NCBI GenBank assembly: GCA_000690595.2
Contig: JHUT02000004.1
Location: forward strand, 205,379 to 248,588
Direction of reading: 5' to 3'
Origin: Natrinema mahii
GTDB taxonomy: Archaea > Halobacteriota > Halobacteria > Halobacteriales > Natrialbaceae
DNA: 43,210 bases
In this document: piece after piece, positions 32,035 to 41,150 of the stretch
How the letters are laid out: the number at the start of each line of letters is the position of its first letter
Numbering within the stretch: position 1 is the first letter of the stretch
The notes under the pieces: model-generated
The model's input: only the letters and a program-made list of their open reading frames with translations
Databases searched by the model: none
What the model was told of the DNA's origin: nothing
Translations under genes and position numbers: made by a program

Positions 32035-32107
32035 AGTCCCCTGGGGTAGCGGCCAATCCTGAAGCCTTCTGGGGGCTTCGACACAGGTTCGAATCCTGTG
32101 GGGACTA
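32035..32107 (+). tRNA. tRNA-Gln (anticodon CUG)
   Basis: A 73-base cloverleaf. Acceptor AGTCCCC (32035-32041) pairs with GGGGACT (32100-32106), discriminator A 32107. The anticodon stem AAGCC/GGCTT (32062-32066, 32074-32078) holds loop TTCTGGG with anticodon CTG at 32069-32071, reading CAG. The T arm is ACAGG-TTCGAAT-CCTGT. There is no intron, and CCA is not encoded. It has its own promoter inside the HNH gene. Confidence 0.93.
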
Positions 32108-32233
32108 CTTCTCCGCCGTTTCGACTCGAGCGATCCTTGACCCTCGACTGTCGATCTCCAGTTGAAACGAAGGGGTCGCAGTGATCTGGGAGTCACCAGA
32201 AACCATATCTCCCTCTCGTCGCTAGACGACTCT

Positions 32234-32959
32234 ATGAACCGACGGCAATTCCTCGCTCTCGGAGGGGCGGCATCGCTCGGGGCGGTCGCCGGCTGTCTCG
32301 GCGGTGGAAGCGATGCGGAGGCGGCCAACGAATTCGACTACGAACTGAACTCGACGCCCAGCGGCGTCGATGTGCCGCTCGTCCCGGTCGAAGACGCCTA
32401 CGAGTGGTTCAAAAACGATGAGGCGCGGTTCGCCGACGCGCGCGGTCGCGCCCAGTACGACGAAGTTCGGATCAAAGACGCCGTTTTCTCGCCGGCGGAA
32501 GACGCGGGCAGCATCGACGACGATCCGGTCGAAGAGTGGTCGACGGACACGCGAATCGTCACCTACTGCCGGTGTCCACACCACCTGTCGTCCCAGCGCG
32601 CCGCCTCGTTGATCGACGCGGGATACGAACGCACGTACGCGATCGACGAAGGACTCGGGGGTGGCGGAAACGACGGTTGGATCGACCGCGGCTACCCCAT
32701 CGAAGGCTCGGCTGTCGACGCCGAATGGGTAGAGTACGAGATCGACGGAACGACCGACTCCGAGTACGCAGGTGAGACGGTCGCCCTCAATCAAATCGAT
32801 GCGAACCGCAGCGAGATAGCGCCGATCCAGGACGACGGCTCGTACACGATTCCGCTGTACTTCGCGGGGTCGACGGACTCGCAGTTCCGCGTCGAGGCCC
32901 CCAACTACACCGTCGAGGGGACCCTCGAGGAACTGACGAACGGCACCGTTACGGGATAA
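32234..32959 (+). CDS. Tat lipoprotein with rhodanese-like domain
   Basis: A 241-residue exported protein. The signal MNRRQFLALGGAASLGAVAG ends at Cys 21 (twin Arg plus lipobox). A rhodanese-like domain follows: PVEDAYEWF, ARFADARGRAQYDEVRI, IVTYCRCPHHLSSQRAASL with the candidate catalytic Cys, and AGYERTYAIDEGLGG. A C-terminal domain of about 80 residues ends in a beta-rich PNYTVEGTLEELTNG. The active loop is CRCPHHLS rather than the usual CxxGxR, so sulfur transfer is possible but not certain. It stands alone, 127 bases after the tRNA. Confidence 0.8.
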   Translation: MNRRQFLALGGAASLGAVAGCLGGGSDAEAANEFDYELNSTPSGVDVPLVPVEDAYEWFKNDEARFADARGRAQYDEVRIKDAVFSPAEDAGSIDDDPVEEWSTDTRIVTYCRCPHHLSSQRAASLIDAGYERTYAIDEGLGGGGNDGWIDRGYPIEGSAVDAEWVEYEIDGTTDSEYAGETVALNQIDANRSEIAPIQDDGSYTIPLYFAGSTDSQFRVEAPNYTVEGTLEELTNGTVTG

Positions 32960-32960
32960 G

Positions 32961-34331
32961 TTACGATTCGGGTCGTTCGTACGCGCCCATCCGCTCGAGT
33001 TCGCCTCGCTCTCGCACCACTGCGGGCGTCCGGCAGATCCCCGGGGCCCCGGTCACTTGCGGCACCGTACAGTTGTTGCAACTCTCACAGAGGGCGCGTG
33101 TCCGTCCGCTTGCCGTGTCGTCAGTGCCGCCCTCGAGTAGCCGCGCGCCCAGCCGCGGCTCGGCGTAGAACGGCCGGGCCATGCCGACCATGTCACAGGC
33201 CGGGTCGGCGTCGGTTCCGTGATCCCCGCTCGAGTCGCCCAGCAATCGATCCATCCGTCGCCGCTTGCGGATGCCGCCCTCCGCCAGCACCGGGATCGAC
33301 ACTCGCTCGCGGACGCGCCGGCAGAACGCCTCGTTCCACGCGGGTTCGAAGTCGTACTGCAACGATTGGATCCGGTTGGCGAGTGCGACCAGTCGCCGTC
33401 GCGTCGGGCCGCCGAACGCGGCGTCGTACTCCTCCTGTAGTCCCTCGTTCGACCACGCCCGGTCGGGGTACTCCCCGCGGACGATGCTCATGTCCCAGAC
33501 GACCGACGTCTGGACGGGCACGACCGCGTCGTAGCCGATCCGCTCGAGCCGGCGGGCGATCTCGACGCCGTCCCGAAGCGAGAGCTTCCGGCGGACGACC
33601 GGCGCGGGCGGGGCGGGCGTTTCGGCTGGCACCTTCGTGAGCAGGGGGACGTCGCCGGCCCGCTCGCGGATCTCGTCGTGGACGACGGCGAGGAACTCGA
33701 GTCGCGCTTCGGGCGAGCCGCCGAACTCGTCGTCGCGCCGGTTGTAAAAGGGCGAGCAGAACTGCTGGACGATCCCCATGTTCGCGCCGGCGAGGTGGAT
33801 CCCGTCGTAGCCGGCCTCGACGGCCCGCGCCGCCGCCCGGCCGAAGTCGGCCGCGAGGTCGTACACCTCCGCGGTCGTCAGCACGTGGGGGTCGTACGCG
33901 AGGACCCCGAGCCGATCGAGGGCGCGCAACTGCCACGGCGGCTCCGAGACGGCGAGTTGCTCGAGGCCGGGATTGTCGTCGCGGTACGCGGCGTGCCAGG
34001 TCTCCATGCTCCGGAGGCCGCCGTGTTCGAGCTGGAGGACGATCCGGCTCCCGTGGTCGTGGATCCGATCGGTCAGCCGCCAGAGGCGGGCGACGAAGTC
34101 GGGGTCGTCGACGCGGGTCATCCCCGGCGCGGCACAGCCGCCCTCGCCGCGGACGATCGTCGCGCCCTGACAAATGAGCCCGATCCCCGATTCGGCCGCG
34201 GGCTCGAGGTCGTCGATCAGGGTATCGACCGCGTCGGGGCCGTTGCCGGCACACTCGAGCAGCGGCGCGCGGTAGAGCCGGTTTGGGATCGTGAGGCCGC
34301 CGATCTCGACGGGGTCCTCGAGGGTGGCCAT
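32961..34331 (-). CDS. Old-yellow-enzyme/2,4-dienoyl-CoA reductase-type oxidoreductase
   Basis: A 456-residue FMN enzyme with TIM-barrel signatures: IGGLTIPNRLYRAPL at the start, GLICQGATIV, RIVLQLEHGG, AARAVEAGYDGIHLAGANM, FCSPFYNRRDDEFGGS and VLAEGGIRKRR. A C-terminal cluster CESCNNCTVPQVTGAPGIC looks like the 4Fe-4S site of the dienoyl-CoA reductase group, which gives electrons to FMN. The separate FAD/NADPH domain found in the full-length bacterial enzymes is missing, so an external reductase is needed. Start ATG 34331 gives the usual MATLEDPVEIGGL. Confidence 0.85.
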   Translation of the reverse strand: MATLEDPVEIGGLTIPNRLYRAPLLECAGNGPDAVDTLIDDLEPAAESGIGLICQGATIVRGEGGCAAPGMTRVDDPDFVARLWRLTDRIHDHGSRIVLQLEHGGLRSMETWHAAYRDDNPGLEQLAVSEPPWQLRALDRLGVLAYDPHVLTTAEVYDLAADFGRAAARAVEAGYDGIHLAGANMGIVQQFCSPFYNRRDDEFGGSPEARLEFLAVVHDEIRERAGDVPLLTKVPAETPAPPAPVVRRKLSLRDGVEIARRLERIGYDAVVPVQTSVVWDMSIVRGEYPDRAWSNEGLQEEYDAAFGGPTRRRLVALANRIQSLQYDFEPAWNEAFCRRVRERVSIPVLAEGGIRKRRRMDRLLGDSSGDHGTDADPACDMVGMARPFYAEPRLGARLLEGGTDDTASGRTRALCESCNNCTVPQVTGAPGICRTPAVVRERGELERMGAYERPES

Positions 34332-34393
34332 GGCGGATATCTCTCGTGTCGACACAAGAGCGTAGTGTCGATTCGGACCCGTCGACGTCCGGG

Positions 34394-34894
34394 CTACTTC
34401 TCGACCTCGAGCAGCGCGACCCGCTCGCGAACCAGCGCCGCCAGTCCCGCGTCGGTCGCCGCCCGCTCGGCGTCGGGAATCCCGAAGAAGTCACACAGCG
34501 TTTCGTCGTCCCGCGACGCGAGCGTCGCGGTCCGCGAGCGGACCGCGCTCAGGACTTCGATCGCCTCGAGCGCGGCTCGTTCGTCCCCGTCGCCGTCGAC
34601 GAGTACGACGGCCGGGGTCTCGCCCTCGTCGACGCCCATCGCGAGGGCGCGATCGATCTGTCGGCGGCCGGCGGCGTACAGCAGGATCTCGACGGCGCGG
34701 TCCCGGGCGACGTTCTCGCCGCGTTCGATGGCTCGATCGGCCAGTTCGACGGCCCGCTCGAGGTGTCGCTGATCGGCCACGTACCGCGCGTCGAAGGCCT
34801 GTATCGTCACGTCGTGGCGGTCGCCGATCTCGCCGAGCGCGGCGACGAACGCGTCGAGGTCATCGACCGCGAGGGTACACTCGAGTAGCTCCAT
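34394..34894 (-). CDS. cgi121: KEOPS complex subunit Cgi121
   Basis: A 166-residue protein of the Cgi121/TPRKB family, a subunit of KEOPS, which makes t6A in ANN-decoding tRNAs. Recognised by [16 protein letters not shown], the QAFDARYVADQRHLERAVELA helix, NVARDRAVEILLYAAGRRQI and the FFGIPDAERAAT end. Its ATG overlaps the hel308 stop by one base (TGATG), so it is translated from the same message. The pairing of Cgi121 with Hel308 is a known, conserved archaeal arrangement. Confidence 0.88.
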   Translation of the reverse strand: MELLECTLAVDDLDAFVAALGEIGDRHDVTIQAFDARYVADQRHLERAVELADRAIERGENVARDRAVEILLYAAGRRQIDRALAMGVDEGETPAVVLVDGDGDERAALEAIEVLSAVRSRTATLASRDDETLCDFFGIPDAERAATDAGLAALVRERVALLEVEK

Positions 34895-37245
34895 CAGAAA
34901 TCACCCAGACTCGCTTGGCCGTCGTCGGAGTCGCTTCCCGTCGCCGACGCCGCGTCGTCGCCGCTCGAGTCGGCGGTGTCGGTCCCGTCCGCGTCGATGC
35001 CGACCGGTTCGACGCCGTCCATCGAGGGGTCCTCGCGGCCGGCGTTCTCGAGGACGGTCTCGGCCGTCTTCTCCCCCTTGAGGACGCGCAGGACGACGCC
35101 CTTGTCCGCGGTCCGGAGGTCGGCGGGCTCTTCGATCCCCGCGTCGTAGAGCCGGCGGGCGCGCTTGCGGCCCACGCCGCCGACCGAGACGAGTTCGAGC
35201 AGTTCCTCGCTCACGCCGTGTTCGACGCGGGCGCGGGCCTCCCGGACCGCCACGGTCCACTCGCTGTCGATCTCCGCGGCCAGCGACTCGGCCGCGCCAA
35301 GCAGCCACTCGGCGGTGTCGACCTTCCCGCGGAGGTCGCCGGGGCCGACCTGGTACCGGTCCGTGATCCGCTCTTCGTCGGTTTCCTCGGCCCAGTCCTC
35401 GAGCAGTTTGCCGGTCTTGAGCGCGGCCAGCCAGTCCTCGAAGCGCTCCTCCTCGAACTCGCTGGGGGCGCTCCCGAGCAGTTCGGTCTCGCGCTCGTAG
35501 AACAGTTCGCCGTACTGCTCGTCGTCGCCCGAGCGCAGGTAGAGTTCGTACATGTCCGGCGTCCGCGAGAGCAGCTGGTAGAGCCCCAGCGCGGTCGGGC
35601 GCTCGTCGGCGTCCTCGAGCCCGTGGACGATCTCGGCGGCGCTCATCGGATCCAGATAGAGCCGCGAGACGGTGTGACCGAGGCTGGTCGCCTCGAGTTC
35701 CTCGTCGCGGCCGCCGTTCTCGAGGGCGGCCGCGGTGGTGAACGCGCCGTCGGCGGCGTCCTCGCTGCCGTCATCGTCGCCCCGGCGTCGCGTGATGAAG
35801 TCGTTCGACTCGAGGTACTCCAAGACGGTGTCGGTCACCGTCTCGAGCCGTCCGGGCTCGTCGGACTGGCTGGCATAGAGGGTGGCCTCGAGGAACTCGA
35901 GCAGCCCCTCGCGCGTGCGGGCGAAGCCCGAAGCGACGGTCGCCAGCACGTGGGTCCGCAGCGCGGGCTCGGCCGCCAATTTCGACCGGACGGGCTCGGG
36001 ATCGGCCCAGATATAGCGGTCGAACAGCTCCTCGCTCTCGTCGTGGCTCTTGGCGAGTAACACGGCCTCGCCGTAGGGGTCGAGCCCCGGGCGACCCGCC
36101 CGGCCCATCATCTGGTGGACCTCGAGAACGTCTAACGGGGCCATTCCGCCCGCGCTGGGATCGAATCGCCGCCAGTCGCGGACGATCACGCGGCGGGCGG
36201 GCGTGTTGACCCCCGCGGCGAGCGTCGGCGTCGCCGAGATTACCTTCAGAAGGCGGTCGCGGAAGGCGTCCTCGACGATCGAGCGCTGGGTACTCGAGAG
36301 GCCGGCGTGGTGGAACGCCGACCCCCGCTCGACGCAGTCGGCCAAGTCCGCGCTCGTCTCGGTGTCGCTGTCGTCGCGGATCTCGTCGGCCAGATCGGCG
36401 AGTTCGGCCCGCTCGTCGCCGGTCAGTTCCGGTTTCACGACTCCGCCCAGCCGGCCAGCGGCGGCCTCGGCGTTCCGGCGGGAGCTGACGAACACCAGCG
36501 AGGAACCGCCCTCCTGGACGATATCGCGGACGAGCGCGGCCTCCTGCTTCTCCGAGCCCTGGACCGGCACCTCTCGGGTCGAGCCGTCGTCGAAGTTCAG
36601 GGCGTTGCCGTAGTGAACCCCCATCCGCAGGTCGATCGGCCGCCAGTCGGTGTCGATCAGGGCGGCGTCGAGCCAGTCGGCGATCTCGTCGGCGTTGCCG
36701 ACCGTCGCCGACAACGCGACCTGTTGCATCCCCGGGTTGAGCTTTCGGAGTTTGGCGAGGGTGACCTCGAGGGTCGGCCCCCGATTCCGGTCGTCGATGA
36801 GGTGAACTTCGTCCGAGACGACGCAGGTCAGTTCCGAAAGCCAGTCCGCGCCGTTGCGAACGAGCGAGTCGACTTTCTCGCTGGTGGCGACGACGATGTC
36901 CTTCGTGGCGAGCCAGTCGCTGGTACTCTCGTAGTTGCCCGTCGTGACCCCGACCGTGACGCCGAACTCCTCGTAGGCCTCGAATTCTTCTTTCTTCTCG
37001 CTGGCGAGCGCCCGCAGGGGAACGATGTAGAGCGCTTTCCCGCCGCGTTCGATCGCCGACAGCATCGAGAGCGCGGCGATCATCGTCTTCCCGCTGGCGG
37101 TCGGGACGGCGGCCACGAGGTTCTCGCCCTCGGTCGCGCCGGCCTCGACGGCCTCGGCTTGGGGCGGGTAGAGTTCCTCGATGCCCTCGCGCCGGAAGTG
37201 GTCGACGGCACCGGCCGGGAGCCCCGACAGCTCCTCGATATTCAT
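34894..37245 (-). CDS. hel308: ATP-dependent DNA helicase Hel308
   Basis: A 783-residue superfamily 2 helicase for stalled forks. In order: Q motif LYPPQAEAV, Walker [10 protein letters not shown] (46-54), DEVH (145-148), LSATVGN, motif [11 protein letters not shown], motif [16 protein letters not shown] and motif [13 protein letters not shown] ratchet domain follows, then a C-terminal helix-hairpin-helix ([24 protein letters not shown]). The last seven residues QASLGDF fit a PCNA-interacting box. A TTTAAA box lies 26-31 bases before the ATG. It leads the message that carries cgi121. Confidence 0.95.
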   Translation of the reverse strand: MNIEELSGLPAGAVDHFRREGIEELYPPQAEAVEAGATEGENLVAAVPTASGKTMIAALSMLSAIERGGKALYIVPLRALASEKKEEFEAYEEFGVTVGVTTGNYESTSDWLATKDIVVATSEKVDSLVRNGADWLSELTCVVSDEVHLIDDRNRGPTLEVTLAKLRKLNPGMQQVALSATVGNADEIADWLDAALIDTDWRPIDLRMGVHYGNALNFDDGSTREVPVQGSEKQEAALVRDIVQEGGSSLVFVSSRRNAEAAAGRLGGVVKPELTGDERAELADLADEIRDDSDTETSADLADCVERGSAFHHAGLSSTQRSIVEDAFRDRLLKVISATPTLAAGVNTPARRVIVRDWRRFDPSAGGMAPLDVLEVHQMMGRAGRPGLDPYGEAVLLAKSHDESEELFDRYIWADPEPVRSKLAAEPALRTHVLATVASGFARTREGLLEFLEATLYASQSDEPGRLETVTDTVLEYLESNDFITRRRGDDDGSEDAADGAFTTAAALENGGRDEELEATSLGHTVSRLYLDPMSAAEIVHGLEDADERPTALGLYQLLSRTPDMYELYLRSGDDEQYGELFYERETELLGSAPSEFEEERFEDWLAALKTGKLLEDWAEETDEERITDRYQVGPGDLRGKVDTAEWLLGAAESLAAEIDSEWTVAVREARARVEHGVSEELLELVSVGGVGRKRARRLYDAGIEEPADLRTADKGVVLRVLKGEKTAETVLENAGREDPSMDGVEPVGIDADGTDTADSSGDDAASATGSDSDDGQASLGDF

Positions 37246-37270
37246 TACCCGCTTTTGGCCCCTTTCGCGG

Positions 37271-37276
37271 TTTAAA
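37271..37276 (-). promoter_or_regulatory. TATA box TTTAAA of hel308-cgi121
   Basis: Minus-strand TTTAAA 26-31 bases before the hel308 ATG, typical leaderless spacing. Confidence 0.65.
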
Positions 37277-37312
37277 CTATCGTCTTGAGGACTCCGTGGA
37301 TCCGGAGCCGTT

Positions 37313-37741
37313 TCACCGTCGGTTCCGGCGGTCGGTCAGTACGACCACACAAATGACCGCCGTCGTAACGTGCATCAGACCGAGGATCGAGCCGGCGACG
37401 AGACTGCCACCGGGCTGATCGGGGATGACGACGAAATCGGGAACCACGGAGAGAACGAGGACGATCGTTGCGACGATCGTGAACACCCGGTCCCGGTTGG
37501 TAACGGTTCGCGCGAGCATCCCGTACGTGACGGTTGCACCGACGACCCCGATGGTCGTAAAGAACGATACCGGCTCGTAATTCAGCGCCTCCAGTTCGGG
37601 GGCGATGCCGCCGGCGTTCGCCACGAACACGATGAGCCAGTTGATGACCAACGATGCGACGAGCGCAATCACTCCCGACCGTACGAGGTCGCTTCGGGTG
37701 AGCGGTCGGGCCGATTCCGACACTTCCGCTTCGGAGTCCAT
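37313..37741 (-). CDS. Four-span membrane protein (DUF6069-like)
   Basis: A 142-residue membrane protein with four predicted spans (near [57 protein letters not shown] and [17 protein letters not shown]). The layout matches the DUF6069 family of small bacterial and haloarchaeal membrane proteins of unknown role. It has a short charged N-terminus and ends in RRNRR. The promoter TATAAATC (37788-37795) lies 47-54 bases before the ATG at 37741, leaving a leader of about 20-25 bases. Confidence 0.7.
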   Translation of the reverse strand: MDSEAEVSESARPLTRSDLVRSGVIALVASLVINWLIVFVANAGGIAPELEALNYEPVSFFTTIGVVGATVTYGMLARTVTNRDRVFTIVATIVLVLSVVPDFVVIPDQPGGSLVAGSILGLMHVTTAVICVVVLTDRRNRR

Positions 37742-38068
37742 GATCCGGATTCTACCCCCGCTGGTGAAAATCATTTGCCACGATTTCGATTTATATTCGA
37801 ATCGGTGACTGATGGTCCGGCCGAGACGGTTCGCTGTCACTGCGTCCCGGCGCGCCCGCGTGGCGGGTCGCGGGCGTGTCGGACACGACTGACACCAGGC
37901 CACACGAGAGACGCTGATTCGCGCCTCGAGCGACCCCGAACGGTCGTCGCTATCTCGCCCCTCGAACAGCGGTCGGTGTCGGTCGAATCGGGGTGACCGA
38001 GACGCTCGACGGTACGAGAACGGGCCGACGGCGATAGACCGATGGGGTCGGCTCCCGAACGATGTCGT
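37742..38068. other. Divergent intergenic region
   Basis: A 327-base gap between two divergent genes. It holds the TATAAATC promoter of the membrane-protein gene near the left end. The rest has no convincing gene, repeat or clear TATA box for the universal stress gene. Confidence 0.4.
37788..37795 (-). promoter_or_regulatory. TATA box TATAAATC
   Basis: A strong minus-strand TATA box. Its distance of about 50 bases to the ATG at 37741 implies a short leader rather than a leaderless start. Confidence 0.5.
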
Positions 38069-38503
38069 ATGGCCGATCCCGCTCACGTCCTCGTCCCCAC
38101 GCTCGGCCGCCCCCGCGAGGACGAGGCGCTCGCGTATGCCTGCGAGACGTTCCCCGACGCCGAGATCACCCTCCTCGCCGTCGTCACACCACTGGACGCC
38201 CCCCTCAGCGAAGGCGGAGTCCTCGAGCGCGACGACGAGCGGACTGCGGCTGCCCGGGAGAGTGCGACCGAACTGCTCGCGTCGGTCGACGATCCCACGG
38301 CGACCGAGCGGGTCCGGATCGAGACGGCCGAGGGCCGACCCGGAACCGTCGTCCCGCGCTACGCGTCCGACGAGGGTGTCGACCACGTCGTGCTGTGCGG
38401 CTCCGGGAGCGGCTCGGTGGGCTTCTTTAGACGGTTTCTGGGCCGGGGCATCGCCGCCACGGTCGTCGAACGCACCGCCGAGCCGGTGACGGTGCTGGAG
38501 TAG
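38069..38503 (+). CDS. Universal stress protein A family
   Basis: A 144-residue protein with the Usp fold. HVLVPTLGRPREDEALAYACETFPDAEITLLAVV forms the first strand and helices. The C-terminal LCGSGSGSVGFFRRFLGR is the UspA ATP-binding Gly loop (G-x2-G-x9-G-type). ATP binding is likely. The ATG at 38069 is chosen over one 27 bases upstream because it starts the usual hydrophilic stretch before HVLVP. It is convergent with the PiT-type gene downstream. Confidence 0.85.
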   Translation: MADPAHVLVPTLGRPREDEALAYACETFPDAEITLLAVVTPLDAPLSEGGVLERDDERTAAARESATELLASVDDPTATERVRIETAEGRPGTVVPRYASDEGVDHVVLCGSGSGSVGFFRRFLGRGIAATVVERTAEPVTVLE

Positions 38504-38537
38504 CCGCTCTGGATCGCTCTCGAGCAACCGCGGACAC

Positions 38538-39749
38538 TCACGACCCGCCGATAACCGTCGCGAAAAGCCGATACAGCCCGTAGCTGACGACGACGGAACT
38601 CGAGAGCGTCACCAGCCAGAAGGTGATCGTGACGGCGATCTTCCGCCGGGAGACGCCGGCCGAGCCGCCGGCCAGCCCGCCGCCGATGACCCCCGAGAGG
38701 ACGATGTTGTTCAGCGAGATGGGAATGCCCAGCGCGATGGCCAACTGGGCGATGATAAAGCCCGGCACCAGCGCGGCGATCGACCGCCGCACGCCCAGCT
38801 GTGCGTACTCCCTGGAGGTCGCCTGCAACAGCCGCGGCGCGCCCATCCACGCGCCGGCGAGGATGCCCGTCGCGCCGATCGCCAGCAGGAGGATCCCTGG
38901 CAGCCCGAGTTCGGTCCGGAAGAGGTTCTCGAGCGGGCCGGTCGCGAGCCCGACCTGCGAGCCGCCCGAGGAGAAGGCGACGATGCCGCCGAGCACGAGC
39001 AGGAACGAGCGGATGCCGCTTTCGACGGAGACGCGGACGCGTTCGCGAACCAGGTAGAACGCGATGACGCCTGCCCCGACCGTCACGAGGGCGGTGCCGA
39101 GGTCGACGCCGGCGGCGAGGCTCGGGCCGCCACCGATCAGTCGGGAGACGAAGCCGGCCAGCGTCCCCTGGTCGGCGGTCGGATCGGGGATAACCCCGAG
39201 CCGGACGTTGGCGAGGATCGCGCCGACGACGCCGGCCAGCAGCGGGACGCCGACGGTTTCGGGAACGTCGTCCCGTCGCAGGATCGTCGCCGTCGCGTAG
39301 GCCAGCCCGCCGGACATGACCGGCACCAGCGCCCAGAAGATCCCGAGCCGGCGGTAGGTCGCTATCGCGGGATCGCCGCCGAGCGAGAGGCCGACGCCGA
39401 CCATCGCGCCCGTGGTCGCGAACGCCGCGGGGATCGGGTACCGCGTGTAGATCCCGATCGCCATGAATCCCGCCGCGGTCAACAGTCCCGCGGTGGCTGC
39501 AAGCGGCGTGATCGTGACGCCGTCGATCAGGTCCGCGCCGACGGTCTCGGAGATGCTGCCGCCCTGCATGAGCGCCCCCGCGGCCGCGAGCAGGCCGATG
39601 ACGAACGCCGCCTGCATCGTCGAGATGGCGTTCGCGCCGATCGCCGGGGCAAAGGGCGGCGAGTTGCTGTTGGCCCCCAGCACCCACGCCATGAACAGAC
39701 AGGTGACGACGGCCGCGGCGACGAGAACCGCGAAGGAGAATGCAACCAT
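38538..39749 (-). CDS. PiT-type inorganic phosphate permease
   Basis: A 403-residue membrane protein with about ten spans. The N-terminal AWVLGANSNSPPFAPAIGANAIST corresponds to the PiT signature that in standard phosphate transporters begins GANDVANA, with NSNS in place of NDVA. The second half shows GIPISLNNIVLSGVIGGGLAGG, the repeated signature, with GVSRRK. The family uses Na+ or H+ to import phosphate. No phosphate regulator (PhoU) gene is adjacent. The Asn-rich substitution leaves the ion and substrate preference open. Confidence 0.8.
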   Translation of the reverse strand: MVAFSFAVLVAAAVVTCLFMAWVLGANSNSPPFAPAIGANAISTMQAAFVIGLLAAAGALMQGGSISETVGADLIDGVTITPLAATAGLLTAAGFMAIGIYTRYPIPAAFATTGAMVGVGLSLGGDPAIATYRRLGIFWALVPVMSGGLAYATATILRRDDVPETVGVPLLAGVVGAILANVRLGVIPDPTADQGTLAGFVSRLIGGGPSLAAGVDLGTALVTVGAGVIAFYLVRERVRVSVESGIRSFLLVLGGIVAFSSGGSQVGLATGPLENLFRTELGLPGILLLAIGATGILAGAWMGAPRLLQATSREYAQLGVRRSIAALVPGFIIAQLAIALGIPISLNNIVLSGVIGGGLAGGSAGVSRRKIAVTITFWLVTLSSSVVVSYGLYRLFATVIGGS

Positions 39750-39839
39750 TCAGTCTTTCGTACCTTCCCGTTCTACGACGGGGTGGAAAAGCGTTGCTCG
39801 GCAGTCGAACGAGCTGCCCGGGGCTCGCGGGGCTCGTCG

Positions 39840-40637
39840 TTATGTCGTCGATCCCGCTGCGGTCCCCACCTTTCGCAACTCGAGGCGGTAATGACCGCTC
39901 TCGTCAGTCCGAGAGACGCGGGCCGCCGTCCACGGCGTCCCGACCGTCGCCTCGCGAAGCCGTCCGGGCGAACACAGCAGGAACTGCAGGGTTCGGCCGA
40001 CCTCGCGGCGCTCGTCACCGTTTGCCTCGCGAACGAACTCGAGGTGGAAACACCGGTGGGCGATCCCTTCGCGGGGATCCGACCGGTAGCCGAGGACGTC
40101 GTCGTCCAGCCGCGTCGGGTCGTAGTTGTCGACGACGGCCACGCCCGCGTCGTCGGTGACGCGCGCGAACTCACAAAGCAGGTCGCGAATCCCGGCCACC
40201 GAGCGGGCCAGGCCGACCTGCGTCCCGACGGCGTGGACCGATCCCACCGCGTCGGTCGCCACTGGCAGGTCGAACATGTCGCCAGCGAGAACCCCCTCGA
40301 AACCCCGTTCACGAGCCGTTCGCGCGGCGCTCGGACTCACGTCGACGCCGACGGCCTCGACGCCGCGCTCGGCCCACCACAGGAGGTGTTTGCCCGCGCC
40401 ACAGCCCACGTCGATGACCGGTTCGCGCTCGGCGAGTCGCTCGAGGCCGTCGATCGTCGCCGGCGCCCACGACTCGGGGCTCGAGAAGTAGAACTGGGCG
40501 ACGTTGCCGTCCCGTACGTCCGCACCGTCGCGGTAGACGAGTCGTCCCGGTTCGTCGCGATGGTGTGCGAGCATCGCCCGTCCGAGCGGGTCGGCCGCGG
40601 CCGCCGATTCTGACGGCCCGGGTCGGTCCGCAGTCAT
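39840..40637 (-). CDS. Class I SAM-dependent methyltransferase
   Basis: A 265-residue methyltransferase. Motif I is PVIDVGCGAGKHLLWWAERG, motif II GVDVSPSAARTARERG and motif III FDLPVATDAVGSVHAVG, then a C-terminal region with PTRLDDDVLGYR and FLLCSPGRLREATVGT. The long N-terminal part (about 70 residues, with DGNVAQFYFSSPESWAPATI) suggests a substrate-binding lid. Target unknown. TTTTTATTA (40661-40669), 24-32 bases upstream, supports ATG 40637. Confidence 0.8.
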   Translation of the reverse strand: MTADRPGPSESAAAADPLGRAMLAHHRDEPGRLVYRDGADVRDGNVAQFYFSSPESWAPATIDGLERLAEREPVIDVGCGAGKHLLWWAERGVEAVGVDVSPSAARTARERGFEGVLAGDMFDLPVATDAVGSVHAVGTQVGLARSVAGIRDLLCEFARVTDDAGVAVVDNYDPTRLDDDVLGYRSDPREGIAHRCFHLEFVREANGDERREVGRTLQFLLCSPGRLREATVGTPWTAARVSRTDESGHYRLELRKVGTAAGSTT

Positions 40638-40660
40638 GCTCGGAGCGACGACCCGCCGAG

Positions 40661-40669
40661 TAATAAAAA
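40661..40669 (-). promoter_or_regulatory. TATA-like box TTTTTATTA
   Basis: Lies 24-32 bases before the methyltransferase ATG at 40637 on the minus strand. Confidence 0.5.
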
Positions 40670-40723
40670 CAACATGACATGTGGTCTCTGGTAGCGAGAA
40701 CCATGATCGGGGACCGCTACCGA

Positions 40724-40729
40724 TTTACG
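40724..40729 (+). promoter_or_regulatory. TATA-like box TTTACG of the ferredoxin gene
   Basis: Lies 23-28 bases before the ATG at 40752, consistent with a leaderless mRNA. Confidence 0.45.
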
Positions 40730-40751
40730 CCGATCGGCCCAACCCCCTCGC

Positions 40752-40997
40752 ATGAAGGTCGAATTCGACGAGGACGTCTGTATCGGGATGTTCCAGTGTG
40801 TCGCCGAATGGGACGCCTTCGAGGAGGACAAATCGAAGGGGAAGGCGATCCTCGCGGACAGCGAGGAACGCGAGGAGGGCGTCTTCGTCCGCGAGGTCCC
40901 CGACGACGCGGAACTGGACGCGAAGTTCGCCGCCCGCTCCTGTCCGGTCGACGCGATCACGATTTACGACGACGACGGCGAGCAGCTGATCCCGTAG
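40752..40997 (+). CDS. Single-cluster [3Fe-4S]-type ferredoxin
   Basis: An 81-residue acidic ferredoxin. It has only three Cys: Cys 10 and 16 in VCIGMFQC and Cys 64 in SCPVDAITI. This C-x5-C...C-P pattern, without the second inner Cys, is that of single [3Fe-4S] ferredoxins like those that serve bacterial cytochromes P450. The acidic insert of about 25 residues is the usual haloadaptation. No P450 or reductase gene is next to it, so the electron partner is unknown. Confidence 0.82.
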   Translation: MKVEFDEDVCIGMFQCVAEWDAFEEDKSKGKAILADSEEREEGVFVREVPDDAELDAKFAARSCPVDAITIYDDDGEQLIP

Positions 40998-41150
40998 GGA
41001 CGACTCGAGGCGCGTTCGTGTCGGAGACAGTGGCGTCAGCGGCGACGAAGAGAACGAGTCGGCGGGGCTATCCGACGGTCCGTTCAGTCCGTGACGACCC
41101 ACCGCTGACGGCGGGCGTGGAATCGGAAAAGCGGGCCGCAATCGAGGGCG

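Noticed and set aside
37370..37996. Plus-strand open frame across the DUF6069-like gene and the gap
   Set aside because: It is antisense to a clear four-span membrane protein, and its translation has no domain or coding-like composition in the gap.
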